Shown here in pieces: positions 51,086 through 61,653 of a stretch of 64,000 nt of DNA (the stretch's first letter is position 1; each line of letters starts with the position of its first letter). The DNA comes from Sarcomyxa edulis. Taxonomy: Eukaryota; Basidiomycota; Agaricomycetes; Agaricales; Mycenaceae. A program made the position numbers and the translations under genes. Below the pieces are notes generated by a model that saw nothing but the letters and a program-made list of their open reading frames with translations, had not been told where the DNA came from and ran no database searches. Location: contig QUOL01000007.1 of assembly GCA_009761415.1 (NCBI GenBank), positions 1,364,001 to 1,428,000 on the forward strand, given 5' to 3'.

Positions 51086-54000
51086 ATGTCGCTTTTCGAA
51101 CCTAACAGCATCAAAGCTCTTGTAGAGGCTTCAATTCCCAATGTTACTGATAAGCAAAAGTTCCGAACGCAGTGGGACGAAAAGGTCAGTAATCTCACCC
51201 TTTTATTTTCTCGTTTATGCGGCTGACAAAATGAAATAGATTGTATCCCTCACGAAGCGGTGGGCCAGCAAAGGAACTAATGAGAAGACCAAACAACAGC
51301 TTACTTGGACTGCTGCCGTTTGCACCTACGTCGACTTTGTCTATCAACACACGAAGGCAGCGCGGAACTCCAAAGCAATCGCAAATCCAGCATTGTCGTC
51401 CAAGGTCCCTCTCTTGGGTCCGCATTTCATTCCCCCCCCTCCTTCATTGTTCTCGAGATCAAGTGCTTTGCCATCCGTCGTTCACCCAAAGCACTATTAT
51501 CTTAGACCACTATATGTTGTTCACCCATTTTTCCAACCGACCATCCTCGAAATTGGCTGCCCCGGGTGTCGCAAACATGGTACAAAGTCCGACTTGCAAC
51601 TGCTTCAGTGGGCTGGAAAGGGACCGCGCGACGTGCATGATCTTACTGAAGACGCATATGCGATTGGCTACCAATTGAAGTGCAAGACATGTAGTTCCGA
51701 GGCGGAAAGGGACGCTCAGGAGTTGGGATTGAAGACTCCGACCGACACCGAAATGGATGATGCTGATGATGCTGAGGTGCTGGAGTCAAATCCCAAGATA
51801 CGACCACGGTTTTGGGCAACCACCAATCACAACTTCTGGCAAGATGTGCCTCACTGGAAAGTGCCCGGTATGTTCTCGTTATTGCATCTCTATCGTCATT
51901 TTGTGATTGCGTACTGATATTATACAACCAGCTACCATTCCCCACTTCTCGAAACGATCTGCTGTGGCGCGCGGACTGTTCAATCTCATCATTGAACTGC
52001 GACCAAGTTTACCATCGGCAACTTTGGCGAATCACATTCAACGTACGTATTTGCAACTGTTTGAAACTAAAGCTCACTACTATCTCGATTCTCTAGAACT
52101 GCACCGTCTTACCTACAAACAGCGTCAACTTGAGTATCTTCAGCTCGGTGCAGTCAACCCTTTCTTCAAAGTCACCCGTCAACCCTTTTCTTCCCCATGT
52201 GATCCCGACGGATATAACGATCACTCGATCACCGCCGACATGATCACCGAGGTGTACTTATTCTTTATTCAGAAGACACGGCAGAGCGAGTCCGAAGAAC
52301 TCTGTAAAACATTCACCGGTATGTCCTATTGTATTGTGTCATATCGTTGCTCATTTTGACCATATACACAAGGGATTTCGTTGTCTGTAGACAACACCTT
52401 TCGCTCAGCTAAGAAGGCCAAGCTCGTGTCTCGGGATCACACACATACATCACTCTTTTCCGGAGGACTTCTATCGGTGATAAATGAGCACAATCAAACA
52501 CTTTCATGGGTATGTATTACTTTGATCTCGAAGCTTAGTTTTTGACCTTTTCTTGTGCAGCGCTTATGCCAGACGGCCGCAAATGCAGAACTTACCGAAA
52601 CCCTTCGAGGTATCAAGGCACGCTACACAGAGCTCGGGATTCCTGAGCCAGAGATGCTCACCGCTGACAATTGCTGTCATATCCGAAGTGGGGTTACTCC
52701 AGTCCTACCGAATACTAGCGTAGTATTAGATGTTTGGCATTTCGAACAACGGTATGGCAGTTTGTTATATCATTTCTGATTCACTGATATAGATTTCGAT
52801 CTCAGCTACCTTTCCAGCATTGTTGGAGGTAAAAAGAATTCCAACCGCTCTGAGATTGCCAGAGACATTGTCGACTCTATTCTAGAAGCACGAGCGGAAA
52901 CGGGTATCCCAGCAAAATATTGGCCTCGAGAGATTCAGGTCCAGCGCCTTGAGTTCGCCTTCCAGAAATGGGCTCTTCGAGGTGTATGGTCTGAGGCTGC
53001 AATAAAAGTAAGTTGCCGCAAATGGTAGTTGTACGATTCGACGAAGTAACTAAATTTTGTGCAAGATACATGCAGATCAAATGGCTCATGTACGCCGTGG
53101 CTGTCTTGCCCGTCCCCGTAACGACGTTCGATCGGATGGCAGCCGCATAGAATCATCGCATAAAGCTTGGGGCAATATCATGAGAGCACACGCCAGTGGA
53201 CTGGTGATGTTCGTTGCGTTGGCTCACGATTTCGTTCTTCGCCGGAATATACGACTCACACTGAAGAGTCCCTTGGGTCAAGATCCTCTTAGCTTTTTAG
53301 CATCCATGTTCGGCTCCCACCACATTGAACTCCATAACTACGTTGCCGAACTTTGGAATAGGCAGGCTTCAGGTAGCCAGCCGCGACTTCCGGTCTTCGA
53401 TCGAGTTCTCAGTGAAGAATCCTTCGGACTTGTCCAATCCAAGCACGTCCTCTCGTGGAATGGGTTAATCAAGATGGAGGACGAGGAGGAATTGCCGGGG
53501 ACAGAGATATTAGAATTTGAAGATGATCCAGAGGTCGCTACGCGTGACGATGCCATACGGGACCTCAACCTTGACCCCTTATCGTTTGGACGTGCTCCTG
53601 TAACCATCGGAAGAATTGCAACTACAATACTCTCGTCATCGACCAATTCACCAGTAGTCAATCTACCATCTGGCCCTGACCTCGCAACCTCCGAGTCTGC
53701 GCATGTTGTTTCAATTCCGCCGTCACCAAAATCTGTCAATTTTGGCACCTCGAAGTCATCGGCAATTGTTGTTGATCTGGATTTGGGTGTTCCTGACCGA
53801 CCAATTGTTCCTTTCGTATCTGCAAAACAGTGTTTAGATACACCTGCAAGTATGGATACACCAACTCCAAAACGGGTGCGAAGAGAAACACAGATGCTCC
53901 CAAATTTGACCTCGGAACCTCCGGCGGTCGTCTCGCTCTCTCGAAATCAGATTGCCGTATGTTCCTCTCCGTTCTTCTTCTAGCCTTTCGTAATATTGAG

Positions 54001-54174
54001 GAGCAAGATACAGGAGATCTCTGACATGAATCCAGCGACTAAAGCATCGGTCCCAGTCCAGCCTATCCACCCCATGTTTTTGAAGACTCGAGAGGCAGCT
54101 CACATCGACTTTGAGTCCAAAGGCAAGATTGCAGACACCAAGGTAACCATGACGTATCAAGGCGCATTGAGACT
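51086..54174 (+). pseudogene. Mobile-element-like protein (DUF6729-like, possible DDE core), 5' part of split gene
   Basis: The start at 51086 (MSLFEPNSIKALVEAS) opens a gene with short in-frame introns. Residues about 170-240 carry a zinc-binding region (CPGC, then GPRDVHDL, GYQLKCKTC, and an FWATTNHNFWQ block) resembling the DUF6729 proteins I recall from mushroom genomes. Next comes a possible RNase-H-fold core with acidic candidates in SVDNTFRSAKKA (about 52,390) and LTADNCC (about 52,660), followed by VLDVWHFEQRYL. The family name and the DDE reading are inferences. The frame ends abruptly at the Harbinger insertion: immediately after TMTYQGALRL it runs into the inverted repeat and stops at 54232 with an unrelated tail. 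The true continuation lies beyond 60,567. Confidence 0.65.
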
Positions 54175-54190
54175 GGACGACTTCCCGCAG
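54175..54190 (+). repeat. Harbinger left terminal inverted repeat
   Basis: GGACGACTTCCCGCAG, preceded by target duplication ACT. Exact complement at 60551-60566. Confidence 0.9.
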
Positions 54191-54370
54191 AAAATTAGGA
54201 TCCTAGAATATTTCCTAAACTTTTATTTTTGAAACTCCGCAATAAATAGGTTTAGGATCGCAAACCGCAGCGTGGTTTGCACGCTCGCGATCCTCACCTT
54301 GTTACTTTCAATTCAAGATCTAGCGAGATCCTTCTGAGCAAAACCATTACTTGAGAGCTCCTTTTCCACA

Positions 54371-57316
54371 ATGGCAGAAGCCCAGTTCCTTATGTTTCTT
54401 GCAGAGGAAGAAGAGGATGAGGAAGACGAGGAATTAGAAGTTCAGCAAACTGCTCTAGGTGCAGCATTGATATGGTATGGGGCTGAAGAATCACGAAGAC
54501 TACGGGCAGAAAGAAGACTCCAACGTCGTACCTACTTGACGCGTCCTGATCTCTTGCCAAACCCCCGACGCGCTACGCCATGGCAGGTTATGTACGCGAA
54601 CCGGAACGATCGAGCGTTCATTACAACCATGGGCTTTGATGTCGAGACGTTCCATGGGATTTTGGACCACGGGTTCGCAGAGTTGTGGAACACAACTCCC
54701 ATTCCTCGCGAGGATGTATCCGAGTTATCTGTTCCTCGTGCTTTCCGTCGCTCCCTTGATGCAGCTGGAGCTCTTGGCCTCGTCCTTCACTTTCTCACGT
54801 CTACCATGCTTGATGTCAGTCTGATGCAGATATTTGCTCTTATCCCAACTACGGTCTCGCGTTACATCAACTTTTCCATCAGGGAAAACCCCCCCAGCTA
54901 ATTCGCCCAATTCTCCTAGAAATTCCTAAGATTTTGTTTAATTTTCTGAATTATATGATTAAACAGTTCTAGAGAATCTTGGGAGAATTTCGCGGTCTCG
55001 CGCGAATCGTGTTTTTAATTCCTGGAATTAGCATAGATTAAGAGGACTTTCCGACATATTACAGGGCAGTATTGATAGTACGCGTCCAATTCTACTCAAT
55101 TTTCTTGATCTTGTTCTCGTCTGGTGACATAGACATGTGTATTGCACAATCTACCGGGTAAAGAATATACAATGTATCCTGCCTTAACAAGTAGAGTAAA
55201 GAAATATTGGGAATGCAAGGGCAAAGCAAAGAGAAAGCGATGGGCCAGAAAAATGAGGTAGTACTAAGATAGACATTGAGTATGGGAATTGAGAAGAAAA
55301 AACAATGATCGAGTGACGACGAAACTGCGGACTTGTATTAGAATATGAGGAGATCAGAATAAAGAGGTAATGATGCTGCTACTCACTGTATCGATACCTC
55401 TAGGGTCGCACTGACTAGCTCATTCAGCACACCAAGGGGCAGTAAATGTGACTGTGATGGAGGTTGGAAAGGTCAGAGAAGGGAAGGAGGGACAGAGGGA
55501 CAAGAACATACCTAGTTTGACTCTTGAAAAGGATGCAAGATGTGGTAGAGACACGATGACGAATTGTTTTGAAAACGGACAGCAAGCTAGGTGTAACAAC
55601 TCGCGAACAAGCTGACAAGATGCGCAAGGGGAAAGCAATTGGCTATTGAAAGGGTGTATGAGCGAGCGGTGTTCTTGGCGTCATTGCGAGCTGACTTGTG
55701 GCATAGGTGCCATAGGAATTTGACGGCGAGAGTGGTGGGGTGGTTGAAGGAGAGACGATCGTGACGTGGCAATGCTTTCCGGATATTGAAGCGGAGTTTT
55801 AATTCGGAATTTGCCGTCGCAAGCTCTACGCGTCAACTACGCGTACGTCTCATAACGTCTCAAGCTTCTCTCTGAAGTCCAGCTCATCACACCCTCACAC
55901 CCTCACACCCTCTCGCGCTCGAGCTCTCACCGTCGTGACATATCAAAATTTTCAAGCATCAAACAACAACCACAGCCTATCGGACAAGGAGCTCACCACC
56001 AGGCTCTCGCAACAAGGCAACGGACAACGGAGACAGTTGGAAGCAAGGTGGGGACGTGATATCTGGGCTTAGGAGAGGTAGTGTCAGAATGCAAAGGGTG
56101 AGATAGTGCCACAGAGAGGCAGCAAGACAGTTGCACGCAGAGTTGAGACTCGGAGGACATCAGCCATTAGTAACTATAACTTTCCTTCCGTGTTCTTCGA
56201 GTTTTCAAGTTTCGCTCTTTGTCTGTTCACCATCTGTAGATCCACTACTGTGCATATATTGTAGACAAGTGAATTTGAATCTCATGAGACAACAAGGTAG
56301 TGAGACTCCAGAATTCTCGGGATTTATTCCAATTCCTCGTCATTACAGTAAAAGAAGTCTTGGAATTCCCGAGAAATCTGTGAGATCTAAGAAATTAAAG
56401 AAAATAAGGCTAATTTTGAAGATTCTCGCAGAATTACGACCGAGGGTTTTCCCTGATGTCCCTGACCATTCTCCTCACAACTCTCCGAGGAATGGAAGAC
56501 GCGCGTGTCCAATGGCCAGTAGGTGATGATTTCGAAGAATGGAATGACCTCATTGTTGCTCGTCACCCCCTGCTGACCGGTGCATTTGGGTCAATGGATG
56601 GGCTCAATTTGCTCGTTCAAACATCTACAGATCAAGAGATCGAGAACGCGACGTTCAACGGATGGTTGCATGCGCATTATGTAAGCTCGGTCTTTGCGTT
56701 CAGCCCTACAGGTATGCCCTTGCCTTCCGATTGATGTGTGAAACAAGTTCTGATACTTATTACTGCAATAGGTGTTATCATGGCCTGCAAGGTGAATGCC
56801 CCTGGCAGCTGGCATGATTCCCGTGTCGCAAAGAACATTTACGAAAAGCTACGCACTCAAACACCTCAGGGCTTCTACCTCGTCACCGACACTGCTTTTC
56901 CACGCGGTACCGAGCAGATTCATGGACGTATCAGAGCACCAATGAAAGACGGCACACGTCTACCGGCCAACTCTACACAACGCGACGAAGCACTGGCTTT
57001 CGATCGACAACTGCTGTCTTACCGCCAGACCGCTGAATGGGGGAATCGGACCATGCAAGGCTGCTTCGGACGGCTAAGAATTCCCCTCGAGATCAACTAC
57101 AGTGATCGTCGTGGGGATTTGTTGGAGATTTGTACGCGTGCTTTCAATCTTCGAGCACGTCGAGTAGGGCACAATCAGATCCGCACAGTTTATATGCCTA
57201 TCTGGAAGGCCAACGAACAGGAGGAAATCTGGAACCATTTTGAAGATATGCTTTTTTCAGATGTACGTAGAAACGACAGAGTAGCAAAGTTCCATCTCGT
57301 CGCAGTAGAGGAGTGA
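54371..57316 (+). pseudogene. Harbinger transposase nuclease (HARBI1 type), disrupted
   Basis: DDE endonuclease that cuts and pastes the element. The 5' part (54371-54876) has an acidic N-terminus and a helix-turn-helix ending in PTTVSRYINFS. The 3' part (56,461 onward) holds the catalytic core: first Asp in AFGSMDG (about 56,590), second Asp in LVTDTAFPRG (about 56,885) and Glu in TAEWGNR (about 57,030), all intact, with one intron at about 56,711-56,771 and stop at 57316. Between the parts sits a 1,582-bp element with its own inverted ends. As it stands the frame enters the insertion and stops at 54901. Removing the insertion plus one TC in the reading joins NFS to LTILLTTLRG in frame, the normal family sequence. 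Confidence 0.9.
54877..56458. mobile_element. 1,582-bp DNA element with 15-bp inverted ends, nested in the nuclease gene
   Basis: Left end CATCAGGGAAAACCC (54877-54891) is the exact complement of the right end (56444-56458). The flanks allow a 2-bp TC duplication (54875-54876 and 56459-56460), or TCC if the ends are counted one base shorter. I see no long open frame or transposase motif, so it is probably non-autonomous. Subterminal regions on both sides are AT-rich and share AAGATTCTC-like words; a hairpin-capable AATTCTCC..GGGAGAATT pair lies at about 54,910-55,000. Inside, (ACACCCTC)n occurs near 55,890-55,912. Superfamily not assigned. Confidence 0.85.
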
Positions 57317-57526
57317 TAGATACTAATGATAGTAGAATTTTTCTCACGGCCTGAGTTTGCGAGACCTTTGGCTTTGAATGTAGACAGCTGGAGAATAGCT
57401 TGGGAGGTTTCATATTAAGTTTTATTGGTATCATAGGTAACAACAGTAAAGTATTGGAGGGATGATTCGAGCAATAAAGAGACGGAACAGAATTTCTTGG
57501 GGGTGACAACATACCAGTATCTAACA
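57317..57526. other. Convergent gap between the two Harbinger genes
   Basis: 210 bp between the nuclease stop and the Myb-gene stop; presumably both 3' ends. No motif seen. Confidence 0.5.
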
Positions 57527-59816
57527 CTAACTCAAGGCCTCTTCGTCACGAACTTGAGAACGATTCTCGCGGCTTGGAGTAACCACAACAGAGACACCAG
57601 CACGGCCAGCGCGAGAAGGTGTCACAGTGACCGCAAAATCGTTCGTTGAAGTTTGGCGATAACGGCGCTGAGGAGTCCGAGTCTGATGACGAGGTGGAAC
57701 AGTGGAAGTGGATCTGAAGGGACTGGGACGACGGAAGGTGTCATGATGATTGACAAGAGAGTGCTGCTCAGCCTGCTCTGGAGAGCTTGACAAGGGCATC
57801 TCGTAAGTCCAACGACGAGTGCCAGGAGAGTCTTCCCGAAGTGGTGGAGAATCCTCAGGTCCCCACGAGAGGGTTGCCTGGCCTCCGTCTGCATACAAAA
57901 CATCTTGGCGGTACCGGCGATTACGAGGCTCAGCGTGAGCTTGATTCCTATCTCGACGGCCACGCCGTACAGGACTGTGGCTGCGGCTATGATTACGGCC
58001 ACGAGAGTGACGAGACTGGGACTGAGACATCATGCTCATGAGCTCAGCACGATCGGCGCGTCGTTCAGCTGTCTGACGTTCTCGGTCTGTCTCGGCAAGG
58101 CGGTTGCGTAGAGTTTCGAGCATGGATTGTGTATCACGAAGTTGACTGGTGAGAGTGAAGATCTGAGTAGTCTGGAGAGAACGGGTGGAACGTTCCTCTC
58201 CTCGGGCAGCAGAGGTCGCGGGATCTAATGCTGTAGTAATCTGAGCAAGAAAGTCTTGGCTGGCATTGCGGGTGGTACGAGAAGTTCGTGGGGCAGTTGA
58301 AAGACGGTCGGAAGCTGGACGACGTGCGATAGGACCAGATAGGTCGGGTTCGGGCTGCTCAGCTTTGACTACAATCTTCTTCGGTCTGCGTGCAGCGGCA
58401 GGACTGGGAGAGCGAGATTCGTCGCTGCTGATATCAATAGGGTGTTTCACACCCATCCAACTTCGGCCCAACTCGATCTCCAACTTCGTCTCAAACTTCG
58501 CACCAACTTCGACATTAATTCCGGTAAATCCTGCGTAATAAAAAAATAAAAAATAATCTGAGTTGGGGAAATGAGTTGGAAGGCGAAGTTGGAGCGAAGT
58601 TGGCCGTCAAATCGTGCTCGGGAGCACGACTTCGTCCCAACTCGCGAAGTTGGAGGATTTCAGAAATTGAAGTTGGGGATTCGAGTTGGGCCCGAGTTGG
58701 GCCCGAGTTGGCCAGGTGTGAAACACCCTAATGATATCCTCATCGTCGAGATCTCGGGACCCAGCCTTCTCGTTCATGGCCCTTTCGATGGCATGAGCGC
58801 GTTCGATGTGAGGGGGGCAGTATGCATCTCCGGTGGGTTTGGTTTGCTTGACAAACTTGGGAAATGTTAGCGAGGAGAGAGAGGGAGGTTAATAAGTTAT
58901 TCATACCTGCTTGTACTTCAGCTCGAGAGATTTAGACGACCGACTTGGCCGCTCGTTCTCTTCAGCCCATTCGTTGAATTCATCAGTGGCAGAGTTCCAC
59001 CCTTTCCCTCCCATAGGCAAAGTACGGGCAAGGATGTCGAGCAGTGCATCGACATCTTTCATGCTGTAGTTACCTGCACCTATAGCACGTCCCTTCTGCC
59101 GCTTAGGCTCGCTCTGTGCAGCAGAGGAAGAGGCGGCTCTCTTGGAAACCTTCGAGACCTCATCAGATACTGGAACCTGCTTGCCCTTGCCCTTCTCAGC
59201 CGCAGTAGCACGGCGCTTGGAAGTAGATCGTTTCTTCTTCTTTGGCTGTGGTAGTAAGTTGTCGTCGTCGTCGTCATTGGGAAGAGGTATGAGTGCGGGA
59301 TCGATGGGGATCATTGACGAGGTCGCAGTCAGGGGATATGGCTCTCCCGAAGGGCCACCCGGAGGAGGCATTCTCTGAGACTGGCAATACTAGTTTGAGC
59401 TTATGATCATACGAGAATAATGGAAGACATACCATAGACGGACCATTGACTGGATACGGAGTGGTGGGAGGACCCTCAAATGACGCCGGATTCTGTATTC
59501 ATTGTTAACGAAATGGGTTACAAGCTTAAACGTGTTTCGTCAAGCTTACCAGAGTATAACTCGAGGCGTAGCCACTGTTCGGGAAGGCTTCGCGGAAGCT
59601 AGGAAGCTGCGAACCATACTACACAAGTTGATTAATCACGAGAGCATCCATAGAAAAAGAAGCACATACCGGAGTACCAGACTCCGTGAATTGTCTTTGA
59701 GTGGGAGGGGGGGAGAGACGTGTCCAAAGACCTTTGTCTCCATAACGAGAGAATCGGTCGAGACCGTCTTCGCTGGTGTAGTAGTTCAACTGGTTGTTCG
59801 AGGGAGGTTCCGACAT
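57527..59816 (-). pseudogene. Harbinger Myb/SANT-like partner protein, disrupted by a MITE
   Basis: In PIF/Harbinger elements the Myb-like protein binds the element and brings the nuclease to it. Exons read 59816-59670, 59618-59550, 59492-59433, 59380-58907 and 58855-57527. The start MSEPPSNNQLNYYT is at 59816. The middle has basic KKKKR and KRRA stretches, then a SANT-like domain (GNYSMKDVDALLDILARTLP..W..FNEW, about 58,910-59,080). After the MITE come an SRSPSP segment and a coiled coil of about 50 residues near 58,030-58,160, then an Arg/Ser-rich tail. The 291-bp MITE at 58439-58729 sits in the last exon and brings an in-frame stop about 30 codons in; without it the frame runs through (length plus duplication is divisible by three). 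Confidence 0.85.
58439..58729. mobile_element. 291-bp MITE with subterminal CCAACTTCG repeats
   Basis: Ends are AGGGTGTTTCACACC and its exact complement GGTGTGAAACACCCT. The flanks fit a 3-bp AAT duplication, or TA if the ends are counted one base shorter. Most of the element is made of repeats of CCAACTTCG on the left arm and CGAAGTTGG on the right arm, with a GAGTTGGGCCC repeat near the right end. Such short subterminal repeats are usually transposase-binding sites. No coding capacity. Confidence 0.9.
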
Positions 59817-60550
59817 ATGTCACGAGAGAAAATATCTGTGAATAAAGAGAGAAGACAGTTATGAGGTGGGGTAGATGAGTAACTTACCTTCGTATTTAAA
59901 TCATTCCTGGGTCTAGCAAGACAAAAGATGACCGTGTTGCATCCTCGGTCAAAGAACATTGTATCCTGCAACATATACAAGGCATTGTAAGACAAATTTG
60001 CCAAGAACAAAGATGACTCACGAGTATTTCAGCTATCACCAAGGTCGGAGGCGAGGTTCAGCCTACCAGACAAAGAAACAAGGATTCCGGGCACATGGAT
60101 ACATGTCTGAGCGTTGTTCTGAGGTATCTTGCTATGAATTGTCGTAGGTTGGGCCTATGATGACTATCCAGGGGGCAAACTCGATGAACGAGCAACTTAA
60201 TGTCACTCTGGAGATCCTAGTATTCGGTGCACATGCCCAAATGACAATTCGGCAGGTGAAAACAGGTGAAAATGTATGTATTTTGGTTTAAGTGAGAGGG
60301 CGCACTGAGCTCGCGTCAATAAATGAGATCGAAAAGCATGGCTGCGGACGATGAAATGTGTTTAGGATTCATTCAGAACCGATTTTAGGTCTAGACGAGG
60401 GGGGGTACCCCCTCGTTCAGACTCAAATCTAGGATTGGGTCGAAAGTGAGTCGGAGTACAAAATCCATCAGTGCCTCAATCTCGGAAACTCGGCATGTCC
60501 AATTTGGGACGAGATTTAGGTTTATTTAGGTTTAGAAAGCGTTCTAAATC
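59817..60550. other. Right non-coding arm of the Harbinger element
   Basis: Upstream region of the Myb-like gene and subterminal DNA of the element. A perfect 20-bp palindrome, CGAGGGGGGTACCCCCTCG-like, lies near 60,396-60,415. Repeated TTTAGGTTTA-type words occur at 60,505-60,535 and have counterparts near the left end. No gene seen. Confidence 0.5.
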
Positions 60551-60566
60551 CTGCGGGAAGTCGTCC
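60551..60566 (-). repeat. Harbinger right terminal inverted repeat
   Basis: CTGCGGGAAGTCGTCC, followed by target duplication ACT at 60567-60569. Confidence 0.9.
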
Positions 60567-61653
60567 ACTATCGAAGAACCCAAAGATCACAAGCAAGTTG
60601 AATGCAAAAGAGTCGAGCACGGTACGTTGTTCTTTGATTGCTTATCCGATCGGCGATTGGTCTATTGACAGTGATTCGGACTCGACCGTCAGCTTGACTT
60701 AGTGCACGCCAGTGATCCGGTCAGGACGGTGAACCTCTCTGCTCATAAGCCTACCAAATCCGAAGTTTTTTTCAAACTCCATACCTCCATCGATCCCATC
60801 TCGCTCGAGATCACTGAACAGTCCGAATATTTTCTCTTCATGAACCTTCGTGAGGAGTTTCAGTGGCGATCAGTGGATATGAAGCCACGCGACTGGATGA
60901 TTGCCACTCAAGCTTTTAATGCCCGCAATGTCGGAAAAATTCCAAAGGATCCCCGTGCTCTACAAAAGAAGTTGGGGATTGTCGAGGAGATCATTCTCAA
61001 GAGACTCGCTAATCAGAATTTCCAATGTACGTCCTCACTACGTTTCCCATATATCATAGCTGACTCCGAGTCTATATCTGCATTGCCATCACCAGCATCG
61101 TCTGGGACTACAACCTTCTGGGATAGGCACTGCAATGCGGTGGAAATCGCTGCTAAAACAAATGAAACAAAGGTGCTCTCTCTTGTGCTCAACTTTTTTT
61201 CTTCTGTACAACTGACTGGAGTGATATTCGTAGCGCAAAACAGCCATCTGCTCACGTTGTTCACGTGTTCTATATCCAGGTCCTCGAGGGGACCCTCAAA
61301 ATCACTCACGAAACTCGTGCTCGGATGGCGTAGGAGCAAAGATGAGCATCCCTTTCCCACAACCTCGGGGAATTTTCTCTCAAGGCAAGACTATCAATGG
61401 CTTCGCGTTGGCCAAGGAATTTTTCCGTATTGCCGAGCTTGCAATTGCGTGGAGTATTGACTCGCCTGATGCCACCACGTTGCCTCAAATGAGTACTGAG
61501 GATTGTGCATTCATTCAGATGGTCTCGGAGAGAGTCATAGACCGGGCAGGAGGAGAGGTTGCATTCGATCTATCTGGCTTAGTGTGGGATATCCCGACAG
61601 CAGCACACGTTCAGACCATAGATGGTAAATCCTTTCTGATCTTTCAAGTGTGA
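60567..61653 (+). pseudogene. Mobile-element-like protein, 3' part of split gene
   Basis: Continuation of the gene starting at 51086. From the right ACT the frame reads LSKNPKITSKLNAKESST up to a GTACGT donor (about 60,630), and with an acceptor at about 60,692 continues as LDLVHASDPVRTVNLS. A conserved block with EVFFKLHTSIDPISLE, EYFLFMNLREEFQWRS and PKDPRALQKKLG follows. Two more introns lead to a C-terminal zinc-knuckle-like segment (ICSRCSRVLYPGPRGDPQNHSRNSCSDG-type: CxxC, then H and C) and a PQPRGIF motif, ending at 61653. I found no start of its own that fits, which supports it being the severed end. Function uncertain. Confidence 0.7.

Larger units (their letters stand above)
54175..60566 (+). 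mobile_element. PIF/Harbinger DNA transposon, 6,392 bp, with 16-bp terminal inverted repeats
   Basis: The left end GGACGACTTCCCGCAG (54175-54190) is the exact complement of the right end at 60551-60566. Each end is flanked by ACT (54172-54174 and 60567-60569), a 3-bp target duplication as expected for this superfamily. Inside are the two diagnostic genes in convergent orientation: a HARBI1-type DDE nuclease (+) and a Myb/SANT-like protein (-). The element interrupts the coding sequence of the DUF6729-like gene; deleting it with one ACT in the reading lets the frame continue. Both internal genes are themselves broken by later insertions, so this copy cannot move without help. Confidence 0.9.

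Noticed and set aside
58439..58729. MITE removed as an intron from the Myb-like transcript
   Set aside because: The only good acceptor (ttacgcag) combined with the nearest GT donor at the left flank shifts the frame, so clean splicing does not rescue the protein.
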